64,000 nucleotides of DNA from Corynebacterium lujinxingii (GCF_014490555.1 NZ_CP061032.1:806001-870000), one strand, 5' to 3'. Positions 42,910 to 52,680 are shown, counted from the stretch's first letter. Numbers and translations: made by a program. The notes: generated from the sequence alone by a model not told the origin.

Positions 42910-43273
42910 ATGAAAACATCGCTGTACGTTTCTTTCCCCGGCAACGCCCGCGAGGCGCTTGAGTTCTACCACGATGTGTTCGGCGGCGAGCTGGACATCA
43001 TCACCTGCGGTGAGCAGCTTGGCCGCGGCGCGCAATTCCCGTTCGACCCGCCTCGCGACGTGGTCGCGCACGGCACCCTGACCGGCCCGTTCACGTTTGG
43101 CGGTGGCGACGACCTCCCTCGATCGTGGCGTGTTTGGCTTCACCGCCGAGGTGGAGTCGGCAGAAGAGGGCGAGCAGCTGCCGTTCGTCAAGGCGCCGTG
43201 GGGCGCGCACTTCGGTGTCGTGGAGGACAAGTTCGGTCTGGTCTGGAACATCACCACTGGCGACGGAAGGTAG
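42910..43273 (+). pseudogene. PhnB/VOC-family protein with internal deletion and frameshift
   Basis: The N-terminal half reads KTSLYVSFPGNAREALEFYH, DVFGGELDIITCGEQLG and GTLTGPFTFGGGDDLP, as in PhnB-like glyoxalase-fold proteins. After DDLP the continuation lies in another frame: GVFGFTAEVESAEEGEQLPF, VKAPWGAHFGVVEDKFGLVW, stop at 43273. About 20-25 residues appear to be missing at the junction, so this is a deletion rather than a sequencing slip. The RelBE module lies directly upstream. Confidence 0.8.
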
Positions 43274-43301
43274 GGGCGGAGCTCGTCGTCAAGCAACTGC
43301 G

Positions 43302-44456
43302 TCACCGGCCCGGCAACACCACTGTCGGGTACTTGCGCACGTAGCCCACGGCGATGACGACGAGCGCCGCGATCGCGCCGATGACGGTCTCCGCAGTGCG
43401 GGCCAGCAGCATTGGACCGACTGGGGCGGCGTCGACGGTTTGCACCATCAGGAGTGCGGTCGGGGTGATGAAGCTGGCGGCGATGGTGTAATTGCGGGTC
43501 ACGTACATCTCGGTCAGGTACTGCAGGATCACAATCCACACGACGATCTGCCAGCCCTCCATCGGGTGCGACAGTAAAAAGCCCGCCACAGCGATGCCGG
43601 TCAGGGTGCCCAGCACACGCTCGATGGCGCGGTAGTACTGCACCTTGAAACGCGAGTTCACTAAGGGGGCGACGGCGGCGACCATCGCCCAGTACGAGTG
43701 GGAGAGCGGGTCCACCAGTGTCACCGAGATTAGGCCGAGAATGCCGGCGAGTAGTGGGGCGAAGAAGAAGCGGCGGGCTTCGACGCGGAGTCGTCGCCAA
43801 GCAACGCGTCCGGCGTCCGGTGCACGGGTGGGGTGCTCAGGAGTTTGCGCGTCGCCGCCCGGACCCTCGCCGATGAGGTGGGAAAATAGGCCCAGCACCA
43901 GGCAAAGCAGGGCGGCGCTGCCGGCGATAGCGAAGGCAATTGCCGGATGGACGGGGTTGTTCAGGGAGCCGACCGCCGCGACAGAAAAAACCACAAATAC
44001 GGAACCGGTGGGCTTCATGTCGTTGGCCAGGGCCACAGTCGCCCACGTCGAGGACACGAGACAGGTCGCGACCATGAGCAACCACGGGCTCAAATCGAGC
44101 CAGGCAATCGTTGCGCCGAGCGTGACCGAGAGCGTCAGCGCGCACCCGGCAAGCACGTGGTGCTTCAGCCGCACTTGGCGGGTCATGTGGCGGCCGTAGA
44201 CCCCGGTGAACGCGCCGAAGTTGGCGTAGATCGCGAGGTCGAGCCGCCCCAGGGCCAGCAGGGTAAACATCGGGATCGCGACGCCGAGGGCGACTCGGAA
44301 CGCCGGGATGTGGTCACGCCGGGCCGGGCCCATCTCAAACAGCGGGCTGAAATGGTGCAACCGTGAACCTCCCGAATGCGCTCGTGAAATATCCGGCGGA
44401 GAGTCTAGCGCGGCATCGGCAGCAACGTAGCGTGGCTGATGGCCTGCACATATCAA
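43302..44456 (-). CDS. FUSC-family membrane protein
   Basis: A 384-residue protein with two blocks of membrane segments (about residues 50-190 and 245-375) separated by a charged loop, the FUSC/aromatic-acid-exporter layout (VAIPMFTLLALGRLDLAIYA; SYWAMVAAVAPLVNSRFKV). The last segment is AETVIGAIAALVVIAVGYV. Homologues usually begin near the Met at 44333, so the first 41 residues may not be translated. Probable efflux role; substrate unknown. Confidence 0.8.
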   Translation of the reverse strand: MICAGHQPRYVAADAALDSPPDISRAHSGGSRLHHFSPLFEMGPARRDHIPAFRVALGVAIPMFTLLALGRLDLAIYANFGAFTGVYGRHMTRQVRLKHHVLAGCALTLSVTLGATIAWLDLSPWLLMVATCLVSSTWATVALANDMKPTGSVFVVFSVAAVGSLNNPVHPAIAFAIAGSAALLCLVLGLFSHLIGEGPGGDAQTPEHPTRAPDAGRVAWRRLRVEARRFFFAPLLAGILGLISVTLVDPLSHSYWAMVAAVAPLVNSRFKVQYYRAIERVLGTLTGIAVAGFLLSHPMEGWQIVVWIVILQYLTEMYVTRNYTIAASFITPTALLMVQTVDAAPVGPMLLARTAETVIGAIAALVVIAVGYVRKYPTVVLPGR

Positions 44457-44518
44457 CCAACAGGCATACTATGGTGCGGTCCTAACAGCCGAAACTCAAA
44501 GACAAGGAGCATGCCGCA

Positions 44519-45334
44519 GTGTCCCTCACCGGGAACTTCTTTTTCGTCGCACGTAATCAGCCGAACTATGCGTGGTGGAGGCCGCTCGGTGAAATCCTCG
44601 CTGTGGCGGTCCTCGCTGTCCTGTTTACGGGAGTGCTCGACCTGTCGTTGGGAGCTGCAGGTGTAGACACCTCCAGTGGCGCGGCCGACAAGTACTTCGG
44701 TTACGGGTCGGTGATCGTGGAGATTCTCGCGGTACTTGTCGCTGTATGGCTGATCGGGCGCCGGCCGGTGTCGTCGGTGTTTACCGGGCAGCCCGCCACG
44801 AAACCGTGGGTGCCGTTCGCGGCCTTCGCGGTGGCTGTAGTTGTCATCTTCGCGATGATGTCGCTGGTGGGCGTGTACGGCTACGGCGCGTCGTGGGGGC
44901 AGGTGGTTGGCAACATGGGAGCCGATTTCCCGATTGAGCTCGTCGCGCTCCTGCTCGCCGCGCTCGCCGAAGAGGTGGCGTTTCGCGGCGTGCTCCTCCA
45001 GGCGTTTACCTCGTGGACCCGGAACCCGGTGATCGGCGCGCTGCTCGCCGCGGTCCCGTTCGTCCTCGTGCACCCGCAGGCGTACGGCTCACCGGTCGGT
45101 ATCGCGCACTACTTCGCCGACGCGCTGCTGTTTGCCCTGCTGGTGTGGGCGTTCAACGGGATTTGGGTGGCGGTGGCCGTGCACCTGGCCTGGAACACGT
45201 TTGGCACGGTCCAGGATCTTGGATTGCCCACGTCTGCCCCCGCCACCGCCGCAGGTTTCGTTGCCATGGCCGCCGCCACTGCCGTTGTCATTGCGCTCTT
45301 CCGGAGAAACGCGTTTGCGCAGCCCGCAGCGTAG
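44519..45334 (+). CDS. CPBP-family intramembrane glutamic protease
   Basis: A 271-residue protein with about eight membrane segments and the CPBP/Abi motifs: ALAEEVAFRGVLLQAF (EExxxR) and later AVAVHLAWNTFG with the conserved His and Asn. Such proteases relate to CAAX prenyl endopeptidases and some protect against bacteriocins. GTG start at 44519, 8 bases after AAGGAGC; the ATG at 44511 is in another frame. Confidence 0.88.
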   Translation: MSLTGNFFFVARNQPNYAWWRPLGEILAVAVLAVLFTGVLDLSLGAAGVDTSSGAADKYFGYGSVIVEILAVLVAVWLIGRRPVSSVFTGQPATKPWVPFAAFAVAVVVIFAMMSLVGVYGYGASWGQVVGNMGADFPIELVALLLAALAEEVAFRGVLLQAFTSWTRNPVIGALLAAVPFVLVHPQAYGSPVGIAHYFADALLFALLVWAFNGIWVAVAVHLAWNTFGTVQDLGLPTSAPATAAGFVAMAAATAVVIALFRRNAFAQPAA

Positions 45335-45357
45335 CCGCCTCCGCTAGCATCGCGCTT

Positions 45358-45654
45358 GTGTTTGAAGTGCTACGCATATTCACCCGTCTCGGGTTGACGT
45401 CGTTCGGCGGGCCGACGGCGCATTTGGGGTACTTCCGGGATGAGTTCGTCGATAAGCGTAAGTGGCTTCGCGATGACGAATACGCCGACCTCATAGCCCT
45501 GTGCCAGTTCATACCCGGCCCCGCGTCGAGCCAGGTCGGGATGGCGATCGGGCTCAAACGCGCCGGGTATGCGGGGATGTTGGCGGCGTGGCTCGGTTTC
45601 ACGCTGCCGAGCGTGATCGCCATGGTCGCCTTCGCGCTCGGGGTGGTGCTGTGA
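45358..45654 (+). pseudogene. Chromate transporter ChrA, N-terminal fragment
   Basis: 98 residues from a GTG start: FEVLRIFTRLGLTSFGGPTA, EYADLIALCQFIPGPASSQV and YAGMLAAWLGFTLPSVIAM are the conserved start of a ChrA domain. A complete domain needs about 180 residues and full ChrA about 400, so it ends halfway through the first domain. The stop overlaps the GTG of the next gene (GTGA), so the truncated frame has been fused by deletion onto an acetyltransferase gene. It is unlikely to transport chromate. Confidence 0.75.
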
Positions 45655-46103
45655 TCGAGATGGCGAAAGTGGGGGATGCGGGGGTCGTCGCCAAGCTACT
45701 TTGCGACTTCAACACCGAATTCGACACCCCAGTGCCCGACAATCTCGAGCAGCGGTTCGCGCGGTTGCTCGCGCGTGACGACGTCATCGTGCTGCTGGCC
45801 GGCGAGGTCGGGTTTGCGTATCTCACGCTGCGGCCCAGCCCCTACTACGACGGGCCGGTGGCGATGCTCGAGGAACTCTACGTCGCGCCGGGGTACCGCA
45901 ACGCGGGCATCGGCACAGCTCTGATCCGGGCTGCGCTGACAGAGGTGCTCGCCCGCGGCGCGGGCGAGATGCAGATCAACGTCGACGAGGTCGATGCCGA
46001 TGCCCGCCGGTTTTACGAGCGCCACGGCTTCACCAACATCGAGGCCGGCTCGCGCATGTTGCTCTACATCCGGGAGCTGGGTCCACAAGATTCCGAGCGA
46101 TAA
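45651..46103 (+). CDS. GNAT-family N-acetyltransferase
   Basis: A 150-residue GNAT enzyme: IEMAKVGDAGVVAKLLCDFN at the start, the acetyl-CoA loop LEELYVAPGYRNAGIGTALI (Q/RxxGxG/A type) and ADARRFYERHGFTNIEAGSR near the end. Substrate unknown. GTG start overlapping the chrA fragment's stop, so expression now depends on the upstream gene or on an internal promoter. Confidence 0.88.
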   Translation: MIEMAKVGDAGVVAKLLCDFNTEFDTPVPDNLEQRFARLLARDDVIVLLAGEVGFAYLTLRPSPYYDGPVAMLEELYVAPGYRNAGIGTALIRAALTEVLARGAGEMQINVDEVDADARRFYERHGFTNIEAGSRMLLYIRELGPQDSER

Positions 46104-46118
46104 GGAATACTATTGGCC

Positions 46119-47222
46119 ATGACTAGCAGAAATCAGGCAGAAGTGACCCAAACCGTCATCCTCCCGCAGTCCAGGGACGCATTCTTTATCACCCTCGGCT
46201 TCAAAGAGGGCGGCGAAAAGGCGGCGCTTGAGGCGCTGACCAGCCTGTCCAGCCTCACCAACGCCGTCGGATTCCGTTACCCCGACGCGCACCTGACCGC
46301 GGTGGCCGGCGTCGGTGCCAAGATGTGGGATCGGCTCTTCGACCTGGAAAAGCCCGAACACCTCCACGAATTCATCGAGCTGCAGGGCGGGAAACACCAC
46401 GCGCCGTCCACCCCGGGCGATCTCTTCTTCCACATCCGTGCCGACGAATTCGACGTCGCCTTCGAGCTGGCGCGCCGCATCAACGCCATCGTGGAAGACG
46501 ACATTGACTACTACGACGAGGTCCACGCCTTCCAGTACCAGGACTTCCGCGACCCGCTCGGCTTCGTCGACGGCACCGAAAGTCCCCGCGGCCGTGAAGG
46601 CGTCGAGGTGGCCATCATCCGCGACGGCATCTGGGAGGGTGGCAGCTACATCGTCGAGCAGAAGTACGTCCACAACCTGAAATCCTGGAACGACATCTCG
46701 GTCGAGGAGCAGGAGCAGGTCATCGGCCGCACGAAGCACTCCGACATGGAGCTCGACGAGAAGGCCCCGAACAGCCACGTCGCCGTCAATCAGGTCGAGG
46801 ACGAAGACGGCAACGGCCTCGAGATTGTGCGCAACAATCTCTCCTTCGGCGATGCGTTGGGCAAGCAGGGCACCTTCTTCATGAGCTACGCCCGCGACCC
46901 GCGCGTGACCGAAGTGATGCTGCGCCGCATGTTCATCGGCGAACCCGAAGGCAACTACGACCGCATCCTGGACTTCTCCGAGGCGCTGACCGGCTGCAAT
47001 TTCTTCGCCCCGCCGCGCGTGTTCCTCGACCACGCCGCCGACTACGCCCTGCCGCACCTTGTCGACGACGGCGGCGAGGAGCCGAACCAGCCCGCCATCA
47101 ACCTCCCGCAGGGCAAGGCCGTCTTCCCGGACCGCGGCGACGTGCCGACCTCCCACAACGCTGAGGATGTCGAGGCAGCGAAGCAGCGCTTCGAGCAGGC
47201 CCGTCTAAGCCGGAAGCAGTAG
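46119..47222 (+). CDS. Dyp-type heme peroxidase
   Basis: A 367-residue dye-decolorising peroxidase. The GFVDGTESPRG motif with the distal Asp, the proximal His in RTKHSDMELDEK-APNSHV, and the distal Arg region SYARDPRVTEVMLRRM are present. No Tat or Sec signal is visible, suggesting a cytoplasmic or encapsulin-type class rather than the secreted one. I chose ATG 46119; a TTG at 46113 has better spacing to AAGGA (46102-46106) and is a real alternative. Confidence 0.92.
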   Translation: MTSRNQAEVTQTVILPQSRDAFFITLGFKEGGEKAALEALTSLSSLTNAVGFRYPDAHLTAVAGVGAKMWDRLFDLEKPEHLHEFIELQGGKHHAPSTPGDLFFHIRADEFDVAFELARRINAIVEDDIDYYDEVHAFQYQDFRDPLGFVDGTESPRGREGVEVAIIRDGIWEGGSYIVEQKYVHNLKSWNDISVEEQEQVIGRTKHSDMELDEKAPNSHVAVNQVEDEDGNGLEIVRNNLSFGDALGKQGTFFMSYARDPRVTEVMLRRMFIGEPEGNYDRILDFSEALTGCNFFAPPRVFLDHAADYALPHLVDDGGEEPNQPAINLPQGKAVFPDRGDVPTSHNAEDVEAAKQRFEQARLSRKQ

Positions 47223-48233
47223 CTTTACGACGAGCCCACCCTCCGCCCGCGGCGCAAGCTCCACCGAACCGCCGTGGGCGCTTGCTATCGCGTCGACGAG
47301 GGCGAGCCCCAGACCCTGGCCTTTGCCGGCGGTGCGCTCGCCGCGGGTGAAGGGCTCCGTCCACGTCCGCACTTCCTCGTCGGTGAAGCGCGCGCCGCCG
47401 GATTCAACGGTGACCTCGACTAACTTGTGCCGTTTCCGGAGTGTGAGCGTTGGGTTTTCACCGTGCGCGAGCGCGTTGCGCGCGAGGTTGTCCACCGCCT
47501 GACGGGCGAGGGTGGGGGAGGCGTTTGCCGTCGCCGGCTCGACGTCGGCCGGGATGTGGTGCTCTGCGGCCACGTTTCGGCACAGCTCGGCCATGTCGAT
47601 CAGTCGGCGGTCGTGAACATCAACGTTGGCCAGCTGCAGCAGCGCGGCGACGGTTTCGGCGCTGCGGGCGTTGACCTCGCGCACCCGCTGCAAGGTGGGG
47701 CGAAGCGCGTCGTCGCTGGTGCTCGAAAGGGCGACGTCGGCCATCGTTTGAATCGTTGCAATCGGGGTCTTAAGTTCATGCGATGCATTCGACGCGAACC
47801 GTTGCTGGCGCCCTATCGCCCCCGCCAACTCATCCAGCATGGTGTTGAGCGCGTCCGCCAGCTCGCCCACCTCGTCGTCGGAGCCGGGGTGCGCGATGCG
47901 GGCGCCGAGGTCGCCGCGGGTGACGGTGGCGGCGTCGTCGGCAATAGTGCGCAGCGGTTTGATCACGAGCCCGGCAACGAACCAGCCGATCGTCCCGGCA
48001 AACACGGTCAAGATGGCCAGCACTGTCAGCGACGTGGCAAGCACGCGGCGCAGGATCTCGTCGGTGATCGGCACGGCGCCATCGATTACCACCTCCGCGC
48101 CCGGAAACGATGCCGTCACCGGGACTGGGGTGAGCTTCAAATACGCGTAGACCAGTCCGATCAGCGCCGCGCCCACGCCGAGCACCGTGGCCACGAACAT
48201 CACCGTGATGCGGGCGCGCAGACTCAACCTCAC
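47205..48233 (-). CDS. Two-component sensor histidine kinase
   Basis: A 342-residue kinase: N-terminal membrane segment (ITVMFVATVLGVGAALIGLV), a short external loop, a second segment, HAMP (KPLRTIADDAATVTRGDLGA), the phosphoacceptor His in NASHELKTPIATIQ, the N-box DNLARNALAHGENP and the G-box GKGQGLGLALVDAIASAHGG. It overlaps the response regulator by 4 bp and converges on the Dyp peroxidase with an 18-bp overlap. Signal unknown. Confidence 0.93.
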   Translation of the reverse strand: MRLSLRARITVMFVATVLGVGAALIGLVYAYLKLTPVPVTASFPGAEVVIDGAVPITDEILRRVLATSLTVLAILTVFAGTIGWFVAGLVIKPLRTIADDAATVTRGDLGARIAHPGSDDEVGELADALNTMLDELAGAIGRQQRFASNASHELKTPIATIQTMADVALSSTSDDALRPTLQRVREVNARSAETVAALLQLANVDVHDRRLIDMAELCRNVAAEHHIPADVEPATANASPTLARQAVDNLARNALAHGENPTLTLRKRHKLVEVTVESGGARFTDEEVRTWTEPFTRGERTAGKGQGLGLALVDAIASAHGGSVELAPRAEGGLVVKLLLPA

Positions 48234-48904
48234 CGCAGTTTCTCCGCCACGTAGTAACCTGCCCCGGCGACGGTGTGCACGATGCGGGGCTCACCCAGCT
48301 TCTTGCGCAGGTGCGACACCGTCACCCGCGGGGAGTTGGTGAACGGGTCCGCGTTCTCGTCCCACGCCTTTGCAAGCAGGTCCTCGGCCGAGATCACCCC
48401 GCCGGCGGCCTCCATGAGCACCTGAAGCACCGCGAACTCCTTCGGGCTGAGTGAGACTGGGACCCCGCCGCGCGTGACCTCGTGCCGGAACGTGTCCAGG
48501 CGCACATCCCCGCAGCGGTACACCTCGCCGCGCGCCGGGGCGTTGCGCTTCGCCACCGCATTCACCCTCGCGATCAGTTCCGGGACCTCGAACGGTTTCG
48601 GCAGATAATCGTCGGCGCCGAGGTCGAAGCCTTCCAGCCGGTCGTCGAGCGTCCCCGAGGCGGTCAACATGATCACGCGCAAAGCAGGGTGCGTATCGAC
48701 GACCCACCGGCACACCTCGTCGCCATGCAGCCCCGGCAGGTCGCGGTCTAAGACGATGACGTCGGGACGAGTGTCGTCGATAAGCGAGCGCGCCTGCAGG
48801 CCGTCGTAGCACGCGGTTGCCTGCATGTTCGCGCTGTTGAGGGCGGTGGCGATGGCGTCGGCGAGATAAGTTTCGTCGTCGACGACGAGTACGCGGATGG
48901 TCAT
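48230..48904 (-). CDS. OmpR/PhoB-family response regulator
   Basis: A 224-residue regulator: receiver domain with acidic pocket (VLVVDDETYLADAIATAL), phosphoacceptor Asp in VIVLDRDLPG, Lys in LPKPFEVPELIARV, and a C-terminal winged helix (VSLSPKEFAVLQVLMEAAGG, NSPRVTVSHLRKKLGEPRIV). First gene of the operon with the kinase. Confidence 0.94.
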   Translation of the reverse strand: MTIRVLVVDDETYLADAIATALNSANMQATACYDGLQARSLIDDTRPDVIVLDRDLPGLHGDEVCRWVVDTHPALRVIMLTASGTLDDRLEGFDLGADDYLPKPFEVPELIARVNAVAKRNAPARGEVYRCGDVRLDTFRHEVTRGGVPVSLSPKEFAVLQVLMEAAGGVISAEDLLAKAWDENADPFTNSPRVTVSHLRKKLGEPRIVHTVAGAGYYVAEKLR

Positions 48905-48981
48905 GGCGCCGATCGTAACGGCGGCCCTGTTGCGCCCGCGTTAACGCCACCGCAACATCCGGCTGCGTACCTTCACCAGCC

Positions 48982-49836
48982 ATGCAGACCCGAAACGTTG
49001 GAATCGACGCCGCCCGCGCGGTGGCGCTTATCGCCATGATGGGTGCGCACCTCACCGTCCAAGAGGGGATCGCCGCACAGGTGGTCTTTGGCTTCCCCGC
49101 GGCGCTGTTCGCGTTCATCGCTGGGGTGTCGATGGGATACATGCGCGCCCGCCCGGCTGCGTTCATTGTGCGCGGCGTATGCCTTATCGCGCTGCACATC
49201 GTGCTCGTGCCGTTCGCGGGAACGATCGAGGTGGTGCTCGGCACCATCGGGGTCTGCATGGCGTTGCTCGCCTGGGCGCCACGGTGGAACACGCCGTGTT
49301 TGCTGTGGCTGTTTGCCGCCCTGGCGTTCGGCTCAGCCTGGCTCGCCCCGTCGGCGCAGCCGTACCCGCCACTGATGTGGGCCGCGCTCATGGTCGCTGG
49401 CCTGCTCTTTCAGCGGTGGATGCCGCTCGTTACCGGGTGTGCGGTCGGGGCGGTGCTGTTCGGGTCGGTGTTATTTGGAGCCGACCTGGCGCTGCGCTGG
49501 ACCACGCAGCTGCCTCCGCTTCTCGACGCCACCGGCCACACCGGCGGACTCATCGACGTCATCGGCAGCGCAGGCTGCGCGGTGAGCATCTGCTCGCTGT
49601 GCTGCCTGGCTCAGTGCCGCCTCCGGTGGCTCGCGCCGCTGGGGAGGATGCCGCTGACCGTGTACTGCCTGCACATCCTCACCGCGCAATGGTTGGGGAT
49701 CTGGGCGAGCCTGACCGGCGCCGCCCTAATCAGTTACGCCTGGCTCGCGTGCTTTCCGCGCGGCCCAGTAGAAACCGTTATTCACCGCATTACTGCGGTT
49801 GTAAAGGAGAAACAGAATGAAGAAACTCGCAGCTAG
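48982..49836 (+). CDS. DUF418/HGSNAT-like membrane protein
   Basis: A 284-residue protein with about nine membrane segments. The opening NVGIDAARAVALIAMMGAHL and FIAGVSMGYMRARPAAFIVR and the closing APLGRMPLTVYCLHILTAQW resemble the acyltransferase-3/DUF418/DUF1624 superfamily, which modifies envelope components; family-level call only. The end overlaps the protease gene by 20 bp. Confidence 0.75.
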   Translation: MQTRNVGIDAARAVALIAMMGAHLTVQEGIAAQVVFGFPAALFAFIAGVSMGYMRARPAAFIVRGVCLIALHIVLVPFAGTIEVVLGTIGVCMALLAWAPRWNTPCLLWLFAALAFGSAWLAPSAQPYPPLMWAALMVAGLLFQRWMPLVTGCAVGAVLFGSVLFGADLALRWTTQLPPLLDATGHTGGLIDVIGSAGCAVSICSLCCLAQCRLRWLAPLGRMPLTVYCLHILTAQWLGIWASLTGAALISYAWLACFPRGPVETVIHRITAVVKEKQNEETRS

Positions 49837-50668
49837 CGTGATCGTGGTCGGTGCGTGCCTGGCCCAGCCCGCGTGGGCGATGGAAAGCACCACCTTCGCC
49901 GGCGACGCCGCTGAGGCGGAACCAGTCGTCTCCGTGCGTGTCGACGACTCCGACCCCGACGACGGCGTCTGCACCGGCACCGCTATCGACCCGCACTGGG
50001 TCATCACCGCGCGCCACTGCGTCGAGGCCGCCGCTACGCCAGGCGGCTCGGTCCGGGTCGGGCAAGGCGATAATCAACGCGTATACCAGGTCGACCGCCA
50101 CGAGGTCGCGCCCCGTGGCGACATCGCGTTGCTCCACACCACCGAAGACATGGGCCTTTCCACCTACGCCACCATTGCCGACGAGGTGCCGTCCGGTTCC
50201 GTGAACATCTACGGGTGGTCCTCCGACGGCTCGGGAGGCTCCACCAAGTTGCCGTCCGCCACCGCGACGGTCCGGGGTGAGTCGCCGCTCGCGCTGTTCG
50301 ATGCCCCTGTGGCACTCGATGTTGCACTCGACAACGGCGCGCGCATCCAACCGGGTGATTCCGGCGGCGCCATCTTCTCCGGCGGCAAGGTGGCGGGCGT
50401 GATGTCCGCCGGGTTGTTCGAGGACCCCGACAACCCCACCGAGGAGGAGATGTCATCCAACGCCGCGGTGGCCGTCGCCCCTGTGGCGGAGCAGGCCGAC
50501 TGGATCAGCAACGTTGTAGGAGGCGCTGATCCGGCAGAAATGGAAGCGGAAGAGGAGGCGGGGCCGTCGTGGCGCAACGTTGCGCTTGGGCTCGGAGTGC
50601 TCGCCCTAGTCGCCGGCGGGTTCTGGGCTGCTACAGCTTCGCGATCGGCCCGAACACGCGGTCGGTAG
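49817..50668 (+). CDS. Secreted, membrane-anchored trypsin-like serine protease
   Basis: A 283-residue S1-family protease. A signal peptide (KKLAASVIVVGACLAQPAWA) is followed by the catalytic triad His in VITARHCVEA, Asp in RGDIALLHT and Ser in QPGDSGGAIFSG. One C-terminal membrane segment (VALGLGVLALVAGGFWAAT) plus a basic tail anchors it outside the cytoplasmic membrane. A strong AAAGGAGAAA box lies in the end of the preceding gene. Its 3' end overlaps the convergent nucleotidase by 38 bp. Confidence 0.9.
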   Translation: MKKLAASVIVVGACLAQPAWAMESTTFAGDAAEAEPVVSVRVDDSDPDDGVCTGTAIDPHWVITARHCVEAAATPGGSVRVGQGDNQRVYQVDRHEVAPRGDIALLHTTEDMGLSTYATIADEVPSGSVNIYGWSSDGSGGSTKLPSATATVRGESPLALFDAPVALDVALDNGARIQPGDSGGAIFSGGKVAGVMSAGLFEDPDNPTEEEMSSNAAVAVAPVAEQADWISNVVGGADPAEMEAEEEAGPSWRNVALGLGVLALVAGGFWAATASRSARTRGR

Positions 50669-52586
50669 CCTGAGGCATCACAAGGGCGAGTAGATTCGCC
50701 AAGCCGAAGAGGCCCGCGAACACGACCGGGATGAGCCACGCCGCCGAGGTCGACGAGCCGGTAGGCGTTGCCGGAGCTTCCGGCTCGGCGGGGGTCGCGC
50801 TGTCAGCGGGAGCAACCTCGACCGGGACTGTGACATCGGTGCCCGCATCGGTAGTGATGCGCATTTCCTGGGTACCCGCCGCACCCGCCGGGACGTCAAG
50901 CTTCACGGTCGCGGTTCCGTACTCGTTCGCGGTGCCGCCGGCGGTGTTGGTATCGGGGGAGATCGTGGCGGAGGCGGTGGCGTCGCCAAGCGACAGCGTG
51001 ACCTTGGTCGCAGTTTCGCCCTGGTCGTAGAGCAGCGAGCTCAGGTCTACTGTCGCGGTTTCACCGGCCTTCAATGGAGCGGCCAGGTGGACGCCTACAT
51101 TGGACTGTCCACCGCGCGGCGCCGCGCCCTTTCTCCCCAAGGCCTCGACAAGAGCGTTCAAATCCAGGTACCCCAGGTTCGCCGGCTCGGTGCCGCGGGT
51201 GAACGCCTCGAAGCTATCCCCGCCACCCAGCAAGAACGTGGATCCGGCGACGGTGTAGGTTTTATCCGGGTCGATGGGGGTGCCGTCGATAAGCACTGAT
51301 GTGATTTTCGAACCGACCGGGGCGGTGGGGTCGTAGGCGTAAGAAACGTTGTCGGAGACGCCCAGCGGGAACATTGGGCGATCCGGATCGTCGCGCCACT
51401 GCTGCTCGAGCGCATCGACAACATCGGAGCCCTTCAGCTCGACGTACGTGTTCTCGTTACCGAACGGCTGGACGGAAAACGCTTCTGCGTACGTCACCTC
51501 GCCGGGCTCGATCTCGGCGCGCACGCCGCCCGCATTCATCACCGCAAGGTCCGGGGTCACCGCGGAATTCGCCGAGACGCCTTGGCGCGTCGCTTCCGCA
51601 ATGAAGTTATTCAACTGCGATTCCTTGTCGCCTGACCTGTAGAAGTGGACATCGGCATGCCCGATGACCTCGTCGCCGGCGGTGCCTGCCTTCTCTAGCG
51701 CATCCTTGATGACGGCATCGATTTCCGGTTGTGGGGTGTCGCAGGCACGGATCGCATCCGCATCCAGGTACTCGGTGTTTTTCACCGTGACCTGCTTCGA
51801 CGCCTTGTCGAAGCTCAACTGCACATTAGCGAGGTCTTTGCCGTAGGAACCAGCTTGGACGAGCAGCGGTTTTTCACCAGCCGGTTTGATTTCCTGGTGG
51901 GAGTGGCCGAGAAACGCAACATCGACCGCGTCCGAGAATTGCCCCGCCTTGATACCGCCTTCGTGAACCAGTGCGACCACTACGTCGGCCTCGCCGGAAC
52001 CCTTCAGGCGCTCTGCAAGCTTGTTGGTGGTATCCACCGGGTTGTGCCAGGTGATGCCGGCGATCGATTTGGGGTTGACCAGATTCGGCATGTCGTCGGT
52101 AATCGTGCCGACGAACGCCACCTTCGCGCCGTCGAGCTCTTTGATTACATAGTCCTTGGTGTTCCTTAGTGTCTCCGCGTTTGCGGCGAGGTAGTCGAAG
52201 TCAGCAATATCGGTGACGCGGTTTTCGTAATCCAGAGCACCTTGGTCGAGCTCGTGATTGCCCAGGGCGGACACCTGCAAGTTCATGAGGTTCAGGATCT
52301 CGAGGGTAGGGGCGTCGTCGAGAAGCATCGACGCGAACGGGGACGCGCCGATGTTGTCACCCGAGGACGTCAGAATGTGGGTGCGGCCCTCCGCGGCCTT
52401 GTCGATCGCGCACTTCAGGCGCGCTGCACCCGGCTCGCGTTTCGTTTCCTCCCAGTAGCCGTGGAAGTCAGTGATGTTCGAGATTGTGAACTCGGAAGTT
52501 TCTGCAGCTAGCGATGCCGGGGCGAGCGCGGCGGCGAGGGCGGTGGCTGTAGTGGCAGAGATGATACGGATACGAAATCGGGACAC
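50631..52586 (-). CDS. Secreted bifunctional UDP-sugar hydrolase/5'-nucleotidase
   Basis: A 651-residue exported metallophosphatase. Signal peptide (ISATTATALAAALAPASLAA), then the calcineurin-type metal motifs TDFHGYW, SGDNIGAS, LGNHELDQG, ALVHEGGIKAG and LGHSHQE, a 5'-nucleotidase C-terminal domain (MNAGGVRAEIEPGEVTYAEA, FLLGGGDSFEAF), an Ig-like/Pro-rich stretch and a C-terminal membrane segment (WLIPVVFAGLFGLANLLALV). I took the GTG at 52586 behind AAAGG because it begins a proper signal peptide; the longer frame does not. Confidence 0.92.
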   Translation of the reverse strand: MSRFRIRIISATTATALAAALAPASLAAETSEFTISNITDFHGYWEETKREPGAARLKCAIDKAAEGRTHILTSSGDNIGASPFASMLLDDAPTLEILNLMNLQVSALGNHELDQGALDYENRVTDIADFDYLAANAETLRNTKDYVIKELDGAKVAFVGTITDDMPNLVNPKSIAGITWHNPVDTTNKLAERLKGSGEADVVVALVHEGGIKAGQFSDAVDVAFLGHSHQEIKPAGEKPLLVQAGSYGKDLANVQLSFDKASKQVTVKNTEYLDADAIRACDTPQPEIDAVIKDALEKAGTAGDEVIGHADVHFYRSGDKESQLNNFIAEATRQGVSANSAVTPDLAVMNAGGVRAEIEPGEVTYAEAFSVQPFGNENTYVELKGSDVVDALEQQWRDDPDRPMFPLGVSDNVSYAYDPTAPVGSKITSVLIDGTPIDPDKTYTVAGSTFLLGGGDSFEAFTRGTEPANLGYLDLNALVEALGRKGAAPRGGQSNVGVHLAAPLKAGETATVDLSSLLYDQGETATKVTLSLGDATASATISPDTNTAGGTANEYGTATVKLDVPAGAAGTQEMRITTDAGTDVTVPVEVAPADSATPAEPEAPATPTGSSTSAAWLIPVVFAGLFGLANLLALVMPQATDRVFGPIAKL

Positions 52587-52680
52587 GGGAAGGCCTTTCT
52601 GGACGGAGAGCTGTGTGAGAGCAACCTTAGAAAACCTAGATTGCGGCCGGGTTGCGCTGCGGTGAACTTCTTGCGCCGGT

